Positions 18,851-28,528 of a DNA stretch of 64,000 nucleotides are shown piece after piece. Below the pieces are notes generated by a model. The model saw only the letters and a list, made by a program, of their open reading frames with translations. It did no database searches and was not told where the DNA came from. The stretch's first letter is position 1; every line of letters starts with the position of its first letter. A program made the position numbers and the translations under genes. The stretch spans positions 124,001 to 188,000 of the forward strand of contig LR590468.1 of NCBI GenBank assembly GCA_901472505.1, written 5' to 3'. Source of the DNA: Proteus vulgaris. GTDB taxonomy: Bacteria > Pseudomonadota > Gammaproteobacteria > Enterobacterales > Enterobacteriaceae.

Positions 18851-20356
18851 TTATTGATTTATAGGTTGTTTTTTATTCGTAATATGCGTTGGAAATTCCA
18901 TTTCGTTATAACGGATAAAACGAGTTTTCTTCACAATTTTATAAGTAAACCAGATTAACAAGAATAATGGGATACCAATATAGGTTGCAATAGCACCATA
19001 CCAATCAATCGTATCTTCCAAAAATGCTTGGTAATTTTGACCTAATGTAATAATTAAACACAGGACAAAGGCAAAAATTGGACCAATTGGGAAGAAACCA
19101 GAACGATAAGGTAAATCATTTAAATCGCGTCCTTGTGCAACATAACCTTTACGGAAACGATAATGACTTATCGCAATACCTAACCATGCAATAAAACCTG
19201 TCATCCCTGATGTATTTAATAACCATAAGTAGACAGTCTGGTTTCCATACATTGAGCTTAAGAAACACAGAGCCGCAACAACGGTTGTTGCATAAAGTGC
19301 ATTACGTGGTACGCCATTCTTAGACAGTTTACCAAAGCATTTTGGAGCTTTACCTTCTCTTGCTAGTGTAAACAGCATACGTGTTGAGGCATACATGCCG
19401 GAATTACCCGCAGAAAGTACCGCAGTTAAAATGACAGCATTCATAATTGCAGCTGCAGACAATAATCCAGCATTTTTAAAGACTAACGTGAATGGGCTAA
19501 CGCTGATATCGCCAACATCATTACGTAGTAAGTTTGGATCAGTATAAGGAATAATTAAGCTAATAATTAAGATAGCAAAGATATAAAACAGCAAAATACG
19601 CCAGAAAACTTTACGCACAGCTTTGGGAATATTTTTAGCTGGATCTTTAGATTCCCCTGCTGCAATACCAATTAATTCTGTACCTTGGAATGAGAAACCG
19701 ACAATCATTGCCACGCCTATCATAGCAGCAAACCCACCCGCAAAAGGTGCATCACCAATTTCCCAGTTATGCCAACCTGCGTTTTCAGCCCCTTTCATAA
19801 TGCCAGTGATCATCGCAATACCTACAACAATAAAGATAATCACTGTGGAAACTTTGATCAAAGAGAACCAATATTCAGCCTCACCAAATCCTTTTACAGA
19901 AATATAGTTAAGCAAGAAAATAACGCCAAGAAATAAAGCACTCCAAATCCAACCATCAACATCAGGGAACCAATAAAGCATCACTAATTGTGCAGCAACA
20001 AGGTCAACAGCAATCGTGACTGCCCAGTTATACCAATAGTTCCAACCTAATGCGAAACCAAAGCCTTCTTCTACATACTTAGAACCGTAAGTTGAGAAAG
20101 AGCCAGATACAGGCATAAATGCGGCTAATTCACCAAGACTTGTCATTAAAAAATAAACCATCAGCCCAATTAGAGCATAAGAGAGTAATGCCCCACCTGG
20201 TCCAGCTTGAGCAACAGTAGCACCTGATGCGACAAAAAGCCCTGTACCAATTGAACCACCAATAGCGATCATCGCCAAATGTCGCGCCTTTAATTCTCGG
20301 CGCAAAGTTTGCTGTACTGCGCCCGACTTAGCAGCACTTTTTTGTTGTTCTGACAT
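18851..20356 (-). CDS. lysP: Lysine-specific permease LysP
   Basis: Proton-coupled L-lysine importer of the APC superfamily. The 501 residues follow E. coli LysP almost throughout: LRRELKARHLAMIAIGGSIG, SLGELAAFMPVSGSF, EEGFGFALGWNYWYNWAVT, GFSFQGTELIGIAAGES, LNTSGMTGFIAWLGIAISH. About 12 membrane helices. In E. coli LysP also acts as the lysine sensor of the CadC pathway. Its place just downstream of yeiE and yeiH matches the E. coli order. The N-terminus is about a dozen residues longer than E. coli's (MSEQQKSAAKSGAVQQ). Confidence 0.95.
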   Translation of the reverse strand: MSEQQKSAAKSGAVQQTLRRELKARHLAMIAIGGSIGTGLFVASGATVAQAGPGGALLSYALIGLMVYFLMTSLGELAAFMPVSGSFSTYGSKYVEEGFGFALGWNYWYNWAVTIAVDLVAAQLVMLYWFPDVDGWIWSALFLGVIFLLNYISVKGFGEAEYWFSLIKVSTVIIFIVVGIAMITGIMKGAENAGWHNWEIGDAPFAGGFAAMIGVAMIVGFSFQGTELIGIAAGESKDPAKNIPKAVRKVFWRILLFYIFAILIISLIIPYTDPNLLRNDVGDISVSPFTLVFKNAGLLSAAAIMNAVILTAVLSAGNSGMYASTRMLFTLAREGKAPKCFGKLSKNGVPRNALYATTVVAALCFLSSMYGNQTVYLWLLNTSGMTGFIAWLGIAISHYRFRKGYVAQGRDLNDLPYRSGFFPIGPIFAFVLCLIITLGQNYQAFLEDTIDWYGAIATYIGIPLFLLIWFTYKIVKKTRFIRYNEMEFPTHITNKKQPINQ

Positions 20357-20474
20357 AACATTCCACTTTTATATTCACTTTTCTGACAAAGATTGTAGCA
20401 AATCTGTCGTTCGTGAATAGCAAGGATCCATGATTATAAGATACCTTCATAATCGGGCGTCAATTATTAGCAAT

Positions 20475-21369
20475 TTATGAAAAATTGCTGATTAAGTGTT
20501 CAGCATTACAATATGCCAGCAGTTTTTTCAGCTCATCTGAGACATGTTTTTGACGGTGGTAAACCAGATATAAGGTACGTTGTAATGTCAATCCTTCTAC
20601 TTTTATCTCTTTTAATGAGCCGTTATTAATTTGCTCTTCAATCACTCGACGAGATAAACAACTAATTCCCATTTCATACATCACTGCGTGTTTTATCGCT
20701 TCTGAATTACCTAATTCCATTTCAATGCGATACCCCGGTAAAGAAGCAAAAAGAAGGTGATTAAGTACATCTCGTGTGCCTGAACCATTTTCTCGCAAGA
20801 TCCAAGGCGCAGATTGCAAATCAGCTAATGTTATCTTTGATGCTTTCGCTAAGGAGTGATCAGGAGAGCAAAATATAACCATTTCATCTAAAAGCCATTT
20901 TTGGCTAATTAGCTCAGAACTTTGGCAAGCCCCTTCAATAAGCCCTAAATCGACCCGAAACTCACTCACGAGTTTAACGACTTCTTCGGTATTGCCAATA
21001 CTCATCTCTAAGGGAATATCAGGATAATTACGATGAAAAGTTACCCAGCATTTGTGGAAGAATGTAATTGCCTATTGTGGTACTTGCTGCAATACGTAAA
21101 GCACCATTTCCAGCTTGGAACAGTTGCTCAACTTCCGTCGCACGTTCAAGTAAAGATAATGCTCTGGGATAAAGTAATCGCCCATGTTCGTTTGTGACAA
21201 GACGTTTTCCCACTCTATCAAAAAGCTGAACCCCTAATTGGCTTTCAAGATCAGTTAAAGAAGCACTGACAGCAGATTGAGATAAAGCAAGCTGTTGTGA
21301 TGCTTGCGTTGTAGAACCACTCTTGAGAACTTCAGTAAAGACTTCCAGTTGCCGCAACGTAATTCGCAT
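20475..21369 (-). pseudogene. yeiE: LysR-family regulator YeiE, one frameshift
   Basis: DNA-binding transcription regulator, divergent from yeiH as in E. coli. Residues 1-60 form the winged helix-turn-helix ([42 protein letters not shown]). The effector domain follows (IGNTEEVVKLVSEFRVDLGLIEG, ELGNSEAIKHAVMYEMGISCLSRR). The frame breaks at an A4 run (21036-21039, plus strand). Removing one base joins PQMLGNF to [18 protein letters not shown] and gives 297 residues, the family length. ATG 21369 is preferred to 21375 by comparison with E. coli YeiE. It probably controls yeiH and perhaps itself. Confidence 0.85.
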
Positions 21370-21553
21370 ATCCATTCCACCTTTGAGCTGTCATTGAAAT
21401 AACATACTATCCACAAACCAGTAACATACCAAATACATTTAATAAAATACACCTATATTAGTTTTAATGGTTATTATTATAAAAATAATGAGTTTAATAA
21501 ATAAGATTGATTGTTATATGCTTATGCAAAATTCATATAAGCAAGGTTTTTCT

Positions 21554-22648
21554 ATGTCAGAGCAAAGTCAATCTATTACATTGGCGAAAAAATGTTTTAC
21601 TCCAGTTTACCGCTGGCTTCCTGGTTTATTACTAACAGGTGTATTAACTGCGCTTGCCATTTATATTGGTGATATTCCTTGGTTTTCGAGTATGGGTTTA
21701 GGCGCCTTAACATTGGCGATCCTTTTCGGCATTATTGTAGGTAATACTTTTTATCCTGTTGCCAAACCGTATAGTGATGAAGGCGTCAAATTTGCTAAAC
21801 ATTATTTATTACGCACAGGTATTATTTTGTATGGTTTTCGGCTGACGTTTCAGCAAATTGCCGATGTGGGTGCAACGGGTTTAATTATAGATGCAATTAT
21901 GCTGACATCGACTTTTCTTATTGCAATGTGGATTGGTCGAAAATATTTTGGCTTAGATGAACAGACCGTGATCTTAATTGGTGCAGGTAGTAGTATTTGT
22001 GGTGCAGCAGCTGTTATGGCAACGGAACCCGTCGTCAAAGCACAAGCAAGCCAAGTTGCTGTCGCGGTTTCTACCGTCGTCATTTTCGGTACTATTGGTA
22101 TTTTCCTTTATCCTTGGTTTTATCACTTAAATGCATTTGCAGGTTGGCTACCATTTACAGAAGAAACCTTTGGTATTTTCTCTGGATCAACGATTCATGA
22201 AGTTGCTCAAGTAGTCGCAGTCGGACATTCAATTAGCCCTGATGCTGAAAATGCAGCAGTGATCAGTAAAATGATCCGCGTAATGATGTTAGCGCCCTTT
22301 TTAATTATTCTTTCAACATATTTAAGTAAAAAGAAAAGTACAGCCAACACTGGTGCACAAGATAATGAGAAGAGTCCAATAACTATTCCTTGGTTTGCGG
22401 TATTCTTTATTTTAATGGCTGGCTTTAACTCTTTAAATTTAATTCCTGCGTCTATTGTTAGTTACATTGTGACCATAGATACTATTTTATTAGCAATGGC
22501 AATGGTTGCGTTAGGCTTAACAACGCATATTAGTGCCATCCGCCAAGCTGGCGTTAAGCCACTATTATTAGCTTTATTCCTATTTTTCTGGCTAACCCTT
22601 GGTGGCGCTGTTATCAATATATTTATTCAATCGGCGCTGATGTCTTGA
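21554..22648 (+). CDS. yeiH: YeiH family putative sulfate exporter
   Basis: Integral membrane protein of the UPF0324/YeiH family, 364 residues and about ten helices. Characteristic segments are [58 protein letters not shown] and [22 protein letters not shown] chose ATG 21554 because AAGG lies 7 bases upstream and the family's start aligns there; the open frame extends 29 codons further. Divergent from yeiE, its likely regulator. Transport function is inferred from the family; substrate evidence is limited. Confidence 0.9.
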   Translation: MSEQSQSITLAKKCFTPVYRWLPGLLLTGVLTALAIYIGDIPWFSSMGLGALTLAILFGIIVGNTFYPVAKPYSDEGVKFAKHYLLRTGIILYGFRLTFQQIADVGATGLIIDAIMLTSTFLIAMWIGRKYFGLDEQTVILIGAGSSICGAAAVMATEPVVKAQASQVAVAVSTVVIFGTIGIFLYPWFYHLNAFAGWLPFTEETFGIFSGSTIHEVAQVVAVGHSISPDAENAAVISKMIRVMMLAPFLIILSTYLSKKKSTANTGAQDNEKSPITIPWFAVFFILMAGFNSLNLIPASIVSYIVTIDTILLAMAMVALGLTTHISAIRQAGVKPLLLALFLFFWLTLGGAVINIFIQSALMS

Positions 22649-22700
22649 GATAACATGTGACGCCCCATTTATTTTCGCCTTGAGAAGTATTTTCATTATT

Positions 22701-22726
22701 GCGCAACTTTTTAGTTGCGCTTTTTT
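22701..22726 (+). terminator. Intrinsic terminator of yeiH
   Basis: GCGCAACT / AGTTGCGC stem with a TTTT loop, then T6. It lies 52 bases after the yeiH stop codon. Confidence 0.9.
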
Positions 22727-22804
22727 GCTTTTATCACCTCAATATGATGTTATACCTCTGTAATTTTGTTATCGTGGTGTGAAATAAATCTAAGGAGAGA
22801 AGTC

Positions 22805-23647
22805 ATGAAATTTGTTGGCGCACATGTCAGTGCTGCTGGTGGCGTCGATCAGGCGGTATTACGCGCACATGAAATCAAAGCCACTGCGTTTGCCCTTTTT
22901 ACTAAAAACCAGCGCCAGTGGAAAGCCGCACCATTATCTACAGAAGTTATTGATAAATTTAAAAAGAACTGTGAACTTTATGGTTATGGCCCTTCTCAAA
23001 TTTTACCCCATGACAGTTATCTAATTAATTTAGGCCACCCTGAAGAAGAAGCACTTGAGAAATCAAGAGTGGCTTTTTTAGATGAAATGCAACGTTGTGA
23101 ACAACTTGGTATTGAATTACTTAATTTTCATCCAGGTAGCCATTTAAATAAGATCGATGTTGATAAATGCCTACAAAAAATAGCCCAATCCATTAATATC
23201 ACTTTAGAAAAAACCAAAAACGTTACTGCAGTGATTGAAAACACGGCAGGGCAAGGTACAAATTTAGGTTATCGTTTCGAACATCTTGCTGCGATTATTG
23301 AAGGTGTTGAAGATAAATCTCGAGTAGGTGTTTGTATTGATACTTGCCACACTTTCGCTGCTGGTTATGATTTAAGGACCCGCGAAGAGTGTGAAAAAAC
23401 CTTTGCTGAATTTGAAAGCATTGTCGGTTTTCAATACTTAAAAGCAATGCACTTAAATGATGCAAAAAGCGAACTAGCAAGTCGAGTTGACCGTCATCAT
23501 AGCTTAGGTGAAGGCAATATAGGTAAAGTTCCTTTCAGCTATATTATGCAAGATACACGTTTTGATGGTATTCCACTGATTTTGGAAACCATTAACCCTG
23601 ATATTTGGCCTGATGAAATCGCGTGGTTAAAATCACAGCAAGCATAA
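22805..23647 (+). CDS. nfo: Endonuclease IV
   Basis: Zn-dependent AP endonuclease of base-excision repair, 280 residues. The AP_endonuc_2 TIM-barrel motifs are present: [12 protein letters not shown] at the start, [61 protein letters not shown] (metal-binding His/Asp) and [13 protein letters not shown] 22805 follows AAGGAGAGAAGTC. The order yeiH-nfo is the same as in E. coli. Intact. Confidence 0.95.
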   Translation: MKFVGAHVSAAGGVDQAVLRAHEIKATAFALFTKNQRQWKAAPLSTEVIDKFKKNCELYGYGPSQILPHDSYLINLGHPEEEALEKSRVAFLDEMQRCEQLGIELLNFHPGSHLNKIDVDKCLQKIAQSINITLEKTKNVTAVIENTAGQGTNLGYRFEHLAAIIEGVEDKSRVGVCIDTCHTFAAGYDLRTREECEKTFAEFESIVGFQYLKAMHLNDAKSELASRVDRHHSLGEGNIGKVPFSYIMQDTRFDGIPLILETINPDIWPDEIAWLKSQQA

Positions 23648-23658
23648 ACTTAGTTTAC

Positions 23659-23688
23659 TTTGCGGTTTATTTTAAAATAAACCGCAAA
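23659..23688. terminator. Perfect 30-base palindromic terminator between nfo and fruK
   Basis: TTTGCGGTTTATTTT followed directly by its reverse complement, between two convergent genes (nfo stop at 23647, fruK stop at 23694). The T- and A-rich ends allow termination on both strands. Confidence 0.85.
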
Positions 23689-23693
23689 TAACT

Positions 23694-24632
23694 TTATTTA
23701 ATCGGTGTTAACTCAATTTTAGTCATCATCTGTGCAATTTGACTTCTATCTTTGATCCCCACATCAGGCTGACTCACCGATAACGCAGAAATAGCGGTTG
23801 CCAAACGCAAAGTATGCTCGCTAGTTTGGCTCATCAATAAACCATAAACTAATCCTGCAACCATAGAATCACCAGCTCCCACTGTACTTATTACATCACA
23901 ATGTGGGGGGTTAGCTAGCCAAGCACCCGATGCATTTACCCATAAAGCACCTCTTTCACCTAATGAGATAACGACATGTGCAATACCTTTATCTCTCAAT
24001 TGATGAGCTACTTTAATAATATCCGTCATTTCAGTCAATGAATGCCCAATCCATGCTTCCAACTCACGATGATTCGGTTTTATTAACCAAGGCGCAGCTT
24101 TCAATCCCGCCACTAACGCATCTCGACTACTATCAAAAATAATGCAGGGGCACAATTGTCTTAATTTAATCATCCATTGAGTAAAAGCGTCTGGATCAAT
24201 ACCACTAGGTAGGCTACCACTAACAACCACCATATCAAAATGCCCTAGCCAATTAAGTGAATCTGTTGCAAAGCGTTGCCAGTCTTGTGGTGATACCGTA
24301 AATCCTGAAAAATTAAAGTCAGTAACCTGCCCCTTTCCTTCAGTTAACTTCACATTAATGCGTGTGCGGCCGGAGACAAGATAAAAGCGGTTAGCCATCC
24401 CATTTTCACTAAAGAAGTGCTGAAATGCTTCTTGATTTTCGCGTCCCATAAATCCGCTGACAGTAACATCTATTCCTAAATCACGTAAGACTTTCGCAAC
24501 ATTATTACCTTTACCCGCAGGATTAAGCCCAGCTGTTCGGACTAAATTAACACCACCTACGTCAATCGTAGAACAAGCACCAACAAGATCATAAGCGGGA
24601 TTTAAAGTGATCGTAGCGACACGGCGACTCAT
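23694..24632 (-). CDS. fruK: 1-phosphofructokinase
   Basis: Phosphorylates fructose-1-phosphate to fructose-1,6-bisphosphate. The 312-residue PfkB-family protein is collinear with E. coli FruK (MSRRVATITLNPAYDLVG, GKGNNVAKVLRDLGIDVTVSG, GRTRINVKLTEG, VVSGSLPSGIDPD, ISTVGAGDSMVAGLVYGLLM with the catalytic GAGD). ATG 24632 is set by GGAGAG seven bases upstream rather than TTG 24647. The partners fruB and fruA, which flank fruK in E. coli, are absent from both sides here. An ACTGAATTAAAGG stretch upstream weakly resembles a Cra half-site. Confidence 0.93.
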   Translation of the reverse strand: MSRRVATITLNPAYDLVGACSTIDVGGVNLVRTAGLNPAGKGNNVAKVLRDLGIDVTVSGFMGRENQEAFQHFFSENGMANRFYLVSGRTRINVKLTEGKGQVTDFNFSGFTVSPQDWQRFATDSLNWLGHFDMVVVSGSLPSGIDPDAFTQWMIKLRQLCPCIIFDSSRDALVAGLKAAPWLIKPNHRELEAWIGHSLTEMTDIIKVAHQLRDKGIAHVVISLGERGALWVNASGAWLANPPHCDVISTVGAGDSMVAGLVYGLLMSQTSEHTLRLATAISALSVSQPDVGIKDRSQIAQMMTKIELTPIK

Positions 24633-24820
24633 GTCTTTACTCTCCAATCGTTTTTATTATGAATATTTAGGGCTATATATAGCACTAATTAACCTTTAAT
24701 TCAGTGAAATTGCGTCGGTTATTCTTGCACTCTCGCTATCCAGCAAGGACAATAGTGCCCATAAAAAACGACTTATTTTATCCATTATTGATAACTATAT
24801 AAAAAAGCAAGGAGTCTAGA

Positions 24821-25237
24821 ATGTCAGTCGTGGTTGGTGTTGGTGTAATTATCGTAAATGAAAAAGGGGATGTGTTATTAGGAAAACGTTGTGGAAAACA
24901 CGCGCCTTATTGGTCAATTTTTGGTGGTCATGTTGATGATGGCGAAACCTTTGAACAATGCGCCATTCGTGAAATAGAAGAAGAAATTGGTATTACTATT
25001 ACATCACCTCAAGTAATTGGTATTAGCAATAATCTAGAAACTTACCGATTAGAAGGTAAACACACTGTCTCTATTTGCATGATTGCACAATACCAAGGTG
25101 ATGAGCCCAAATTAATGGAACCAGACAAATGTTCTGAAATCCGTTGGTGTTCACCTAATGATTTACCTGAACCTCATTTTGAAGCCAGCCGTAATTCTAT
25201 TGCATTATGGAAAAATAAACAGTTTTACCAAGACTAA
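24821..25237 (+). CDS. Nudix hydrolase
   Basis: 138-residue stand-alone Nudix pyrophosphohydrolase. The Nudix box is complete: G-HVDDG-E-TFEQCAI-REIEEEIGI (G-x5-E-x7-REUxEExGU) at residues 34-57, preceded by WSIFGG. ATG 24821 follows AAGGAG. The C-terminal part (CSEIRWCSPNDLPEPHF) is typical of small nucleotide or nucleotide-sugar cleaving members. Substrate cannot be assigned. It lies between fruK and mtr with its own spacing and is probably transcribed alone. Confidence 0.85.
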   Translation: MSVVVGVGVIIVNEKGDVLLGKRCGKHAPYWSIFGGHVDDGETFEQCAIREIEEEIGITITSPQVIGISNNLETYRLEGKHTVSICMIAQYQGDEPKLMEPDKCSEIRWCSPNDLPEPHFEASRNSIALWKNKQFYQD

Positions 25238-25452
25238 TTAAAAGTCCCCTATCATCTTCATTATTCTGAATATTTTTCGTTCAGAATAATGGTTTCTTCT
25301 TCTATTTTTGCTTGAAATAGAAACTTATTTAATACTCTATTTCTTTATTATTTCTGATAATGCCTACACTAATCTATTGATTTATATAATCACATTCTTC
25401 TATTGTATTATTTTTGCTCACTTTTTTCTTTTATATAGCACAATAACCTCTA

Positions 25453-25501
25453 TTTACACCCTGTGCACAAACGTGTATTCTTCACACTATCAAGCTAGTA
25501 C
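25453..25501 (+). promoter_or_regulatory. mtr promoter with TrpR-operator-like site
   Basis: TTTACA (25453-25458), a 17-base spacer and TATTCT (25476-25481) form a sigma-70-type promoter. Just downstream, ACACTATCAAGCTAGTAC (25484-25501) matches the TrpR operator GAACTAGTTAACTAGTAC at 12 of 18 positions. A repressor bound here would cover the transcription start, as at E. coli mtr. Confidence 0.55.
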
Positions 25502-25528
25502 ATTGAGTCAATTTTATAAGGACATCTT

Positions 25529-26770
25529 ATGTCAGAAGTCACATCAATAACTAAGCGCCCATCCATACTTGGTGGCGCAATGATCATTGCAGGTACTGCC
25601 GTCGGTGCTGGCATGTTTTCTATCCCAATTGTGACTTCCGGTGTCTGGTTTACTGGGTCTATTTTTCTATTGATTTATACTTGGTTTTGTCTGTTTATGT
25701 CAGGATTAATGATCTTAGAAGTGAACCTTCATTACCCTTTAGGCTCAAGTTTTCATACCATTACTAAGGACTTATTAGGAAAAGGCTGGAGTACCATTAA
25801 TGGGTTATCTATTGCGTTTGTTCTTTATATTTTAACTTACGCCTATATTTCTGCCGGAAGCTCAATTATCGTACAAAATTTTTCAGGGATGATCAGCATA
25901 CCACAAGCTATTGCTGGCTTAGTATTTGCATTGATTGTTGCTTTCTTTGTTTGGTTATCAACACGTGCAGTCGATAGATTAAGCACAATTTTAATTGGTG
26001 GTATGGTTATCGCGTTTATCTTAGCCATTGGTGGATTATTTACAGAGGTAAAAATGCCTGTGTTATTTAACACCAATGAAAATAATGCAAGTTACTTACC
26101 TTATGCTTTAGCCGCACTCCCTTACTTACTGACCTCATTTGGTTATCACGGCAATATTCCAGGCTTAGTCACATATTATCGTAAAGATGGCAAAGCCGTC
26201 ATGAAGAGCTTGCTGATAGGTACATTAATTTCACTGGCAATTTATATTTTATGGCAGTTTGTTGTACAAGGTAATATTCCTCGTGAAGGCTTTAAACAAG
26301 TCATTGCTGATGGTGGGAATATTGGTAACTTATTGGCACAAATGCGATCAACAACTGCCAATGCCACTGTATCATTGTTACTAGACTTATTCTCTTATAT
26401 GGCATTAGCAAGTTCATTCTTAGGTGTATCATTAGGATTATTCGATTATTTAGCTGATTTCTTTAAATTCTCAAATAATAGTAGCGGTCGATTAAAATCA
26501 GCATTAGTGACATTTATACCACCGACTATTTTAGCCATTATTTTCCCTGATGGTTTCTTATATGCCATTGGATTTGCTGGACTGGCAGCGACTATTTGGG
26601 CTGCAATTATTCCAGCTTTAATGGCAAAGGCCAGCCGCCAACGTCATCAAGCACAAAGCTTTAAGGCTCCCGGTGGTATGTTTATGATTGGATTTGTTAT
26701 TTTGTTTGGCGTCATTAATGCTGGTGCACATATTTTAGCAAACTTTAATCTTCTTCCTATCTACCGTTAA
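25529..26770 (+). CDS. mtr: Tryptophan-specific transporter Mtr
   Basis: High-affinity tryptophan:H+ symporter of the aromatic amino acid (HAAAP) family, 413 residues and about 11 helices. It aligns end to end with E. coli Mtr: GGAMIIAGTAVGAGMFSIPI, SGLMILEVNLHYPLGSSF, TITKDLLGKGWSTINGLSIA, VLYILTYAYISAG, NASYLPYALAALPYLLTSFG, FSYMALASSFLGVSLGLFDY, NLLPIYR. TnaB and TyrP are the alternatives; the N-terminal match and a TrpR-like operator support Mtr. ATG 25529 follows AAGGACATCTT. Not linked to tnaA. Confidence 0.85.
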   Translation: MSEVTSITKRPSILGGAMIIAGTAVGAGMFSIPIVTSGVWFTGSIFLLIYTWFCLFMSGLMILEVNLHYPLGSSFHTITKDLLGKGWSTINGLSIAFVLYILTYAYISAGSSIIVQNFSGMISIPQAIAGLVFALIVAFFVWLSTRAVDRLSTILIGGMVIAFILAIGGLFTEVKMPVLFNTNENNASYLPYALAALPYLLTSFGYHGNIPGLVTYYRKDGKAVMKSLLIGTLISLAIYILWQFVVQGNIPREGFKQVIADGGNIGNLLAQMRSTTANATVSLLLDLFSYMALASSFLGVSLGLFDYLADFFKFSNNSSGRLKSALVTFIPPTILAIIFPDGFLYAIGFAGLAATIWAAIIPALMAKASRQRHQAQSFKAPGGMFMIGFVILFGVINAGAHILANFNLLPIYR

Positions 26771-26781
26771 TACCTTCACTA

Positions 26782-26803
26782 AAAGCCAGCTGATGCTGGC
26801 TTT
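26782..26803 (+). terminator. Intrinsic terminator of mtr
   Basis: AAAGCCAGC / GCTGGCTTT stem with loop TGAT, then ATTTTT. It starts 12 bases after the mtr stop codon. Confidence 0.9.
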
Positions 26804-26911
26804 ATTTTTCATAAAATCTTATAAAAAAATGTGCGAATAACTTGCCAAGTTTCTACACTGCGAGTAATTTTGTCGCCATTATCGTCAATGTTATTTAATG
26901 GAAGGTTTTAT

Positions 26912-27484
26912 ATGGCAAAAGCCAATGAAATTAAGCGTGGTATGGCTGTTAGTTATAACAATAAATTATTACTGGTAAAAGATATCGATATTCAAGCACC
27001 AAGTGCTCGAGGTGCAAGTACTCTGTATAAAATGCGTTTTACCGATATCCGTACAGGTCAAAAAGTGGAAGAGCGTTTTAAAGGCGACGATATGGTAGAT
27101 ACCATCAACTTAACTCGCCGTGCTGTCAGTTTTTCTTATATTGATGGTGATGAGTATGTCTTTATGGACAATGAAGATTACACACCTTATACCTTCAAAA
27201 AAGATCAAATTGAAGATGAATTACTGTTTATTCCTGAAGAAGGTTTAGCGGGAATGCAAGTATTAACAATGGACGGTCAAGTCTTAGCATTAGAACTGCC
27301 ACAAACTGTTGATATGGAAATTGTTGAAACTGTTCCAGGTATTAAAGGTGCGTCAGCAAGTGCACGTACGAAACCTGCAACATTACCAACTGGATTAGTT
27401 ATTCAGGTTCCTGAATATCTTTCTACTGGCGATAAAGTGCGTATTCATATTGCTGAACGTCGCTATATGGGCCGAGCTGACTAA
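26912..27484 (+). CDS. efpL: Elongation factor P-like protein EfpL (YeiP)
   Basis: 190-residue EF-P paralogue that relieves ribosome stalling at proline-rich and related sequences. The three beta-barrel domains are visible: KOW-like domain 1 ([20 protein letters not shown]), the central OB domain ([18 protein letters not shown]) and the C-terminal OB domain ([21 protein letters not shown]). The domain-1 loop reads [10 protein letters not shown] with Arg at the tip, as in EfpL/YeiP, instead of the modified Lys of EF-P. ATG 26912 has GGAAGG seven bases upstream; an in-frame codon at 26831 lacks such a site. Confidence 0.92.
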   Translation: MAKANEIKRGMAVSYNNKLLLVKDIDIQAPSARGASTLYKMRFTDIRTGQKVEERFKGDDMVDTINLTRRAVSFSYIDGDEYVFMDNEDYTPYTFKKDQIEDELLFIPEEGLAGMQVLTMDGQVLALELPQTVDMEIVETVPGIKGASASARTKPATLPTGLVIQVPEYLSTGDKVRIHIAERRYMGRAD

Positions 27485-27624
27485 TCAATAGTCAAAAAAA
27501 CCTACTCATTAGCACATCGCTAATGTTGTTTTAAATAGGTCAGATAATCGTAAGAAACCCAATGTGACAAACGATTATTTGACTTGTTTATCTTTGTTAT
27601 CCTTCTCTACTATCCTCGAATACT

Positions 27625-27954
27625 TTAAAAGTATTGAACGTCAATAACGCCATTTTTTTGAGCATTATCCATCCAACGGATCTCGGCCTTACCCATATCT
27701 TGAGGTAAAATAATGGTTTGTTGAGATTGATTAAAAGAAGCAGGAACGATGGATTGAGTAGATGTAAACACTTTGTTATGTTTATAACACTGATATTCAG
27801 CTTTATCTAATGTGAAATTCATCTCACATGCAGGATCGACGATCGCCCCCCGCAGATAAATCTGTCCTGTTGTTTGCATGGGATCAGATGCCCAAGCTAA
27901 TGATATCGAACTGGAAACGAGAAGACTACATACTACGGTCAGATATTTTCTCAT
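27625..27954 (-). CDS. Small secreted fimbrial-fold-like protein
   Basis: 109 residues with a clear signal peptide (to AWA). The following TGQIYLRGAIVDPACEMNF looks like the entry strand and first Cys of a pilin domain (G-x-I-V-x-x-x-C), with a second Cys in YQCYKH. It is much shorter than a normal pilin (about 160-180 residues) and has no chaperone or usher beside it. It is related to the next small gene upstream (same G-x-I-x-x-x-GAIV-x-x-x-C-x-M pattern). Function unknown. Not clearly truncated: ends VIDVQYF with a strand-like C-terminus. Confidence 0.6.
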   Translation of the reverse strand: MRKYLTVVCSLLVSSSISLAWASDPMQTTGQIYLRGAIVDPACEMNFTLDKAEYQCYKHNKVFTSTQSIVPASFNQSQQTIILPQDMGKAEIRWMDNAQKNGVIDVQYF

Positions 27955-28042
27955 AACGACCTCACTTCTTGTTTGCGCTAGCAGGTATGAGGATCACACC
28001 TACCCGACATGTTTTCATCATAGCAATAAAATATGACATTCA

Positions 28043-28096
28043 TATAAACATGAGAAGAATATTTGATGTCTATCAAATATTCTTCTCATGTTTATA
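28043..28096. repeat. Perfect 25-bp inverted repeat with 4-base loop
   Basis: Arms at 28043-28067 and 28072-28096 are exact reverse complements around GTCT; the core reads AACATGAGAAGAATATTTGA. It lies between two small paralogous genes on the minus strand, with no flanking T-tract of terminator type. It could be a transcript-end structure, a processed hairpin, or a mobile miniature element. Confidence 0.8.
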
Positions 28097-28216
28097 AATA
28101 AGAAATCAACGTTGATTAAACTTAAGCCAAATATTTAAAAAATAAATAACACTATAGAGAAGAATTAAAAAATATTTAATTAACTCTATAATTTTTACTA
28201 TTTTAACAATGAAAAT

Positions 28217-28528
28217 TTAGTTATAAACAATATTCATTATAGCTAAATGATCATTTATCCATTTAATATTCATAGAACCTTTATTGTTAATCAGTTTAGA
28301 GCTAAAGTGCTTATTCCTTTCTAACTGATATTGAGATTCTTGCATTTCCTTTCCATCCCAACAACTTGTTTTAAAAGTATTTTTATCCATATCCATTAGG
28401 CAATTTCCTTCAACAATTGCACCAACAAACGTGATTGTTCCAGAACCAATAACTTTATTTTCTTTACTAAAAGATGGAATACTAAATAATAAAGATAAGC
28501 ATATAGCTGTAATATATATCTTTTTCAT
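28217..28528 (-). CDS. Small secreted fimbrial-fold-like protein, paralogue
   Basis: 103 residues with a signal peptide ending PSFS. GSGTITFVGAIVEGNCLMDMD repeats the G-x-I-x-F-x-GAIV-x-x-x-C-x-M pattern of the neighbouring 109-residue protein, and a second Cys follows in TSCWDG. Both end with a short Trp-containing segment (IKWINDH here, IRWMDN there). AAGGAG upstream of ATG 28528 supports translation. Tandem paralogues without assembly genes suggest a periplasmic or secreted role separate from fimbriae. No family name recognised. Confidence 0.6.
   Translation of the reverse strand: MKKIYITAICLSLLFSIPSFSKENKVIGSGTITFVGAIVEGNCLMDMDKNTFKTSCWDGKEMQESQYQLERNKHFSSKLINNKGSMNIKWINDHLAIMNIVYN

Noticed and set aside
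25308..25550. 80-codon hydrophobic ORF upstream of mtr
   Set aside because: No ribosome-binding site, overlaps the mtr start and promoter, and composition is that of AT-rich non-coding DNA.
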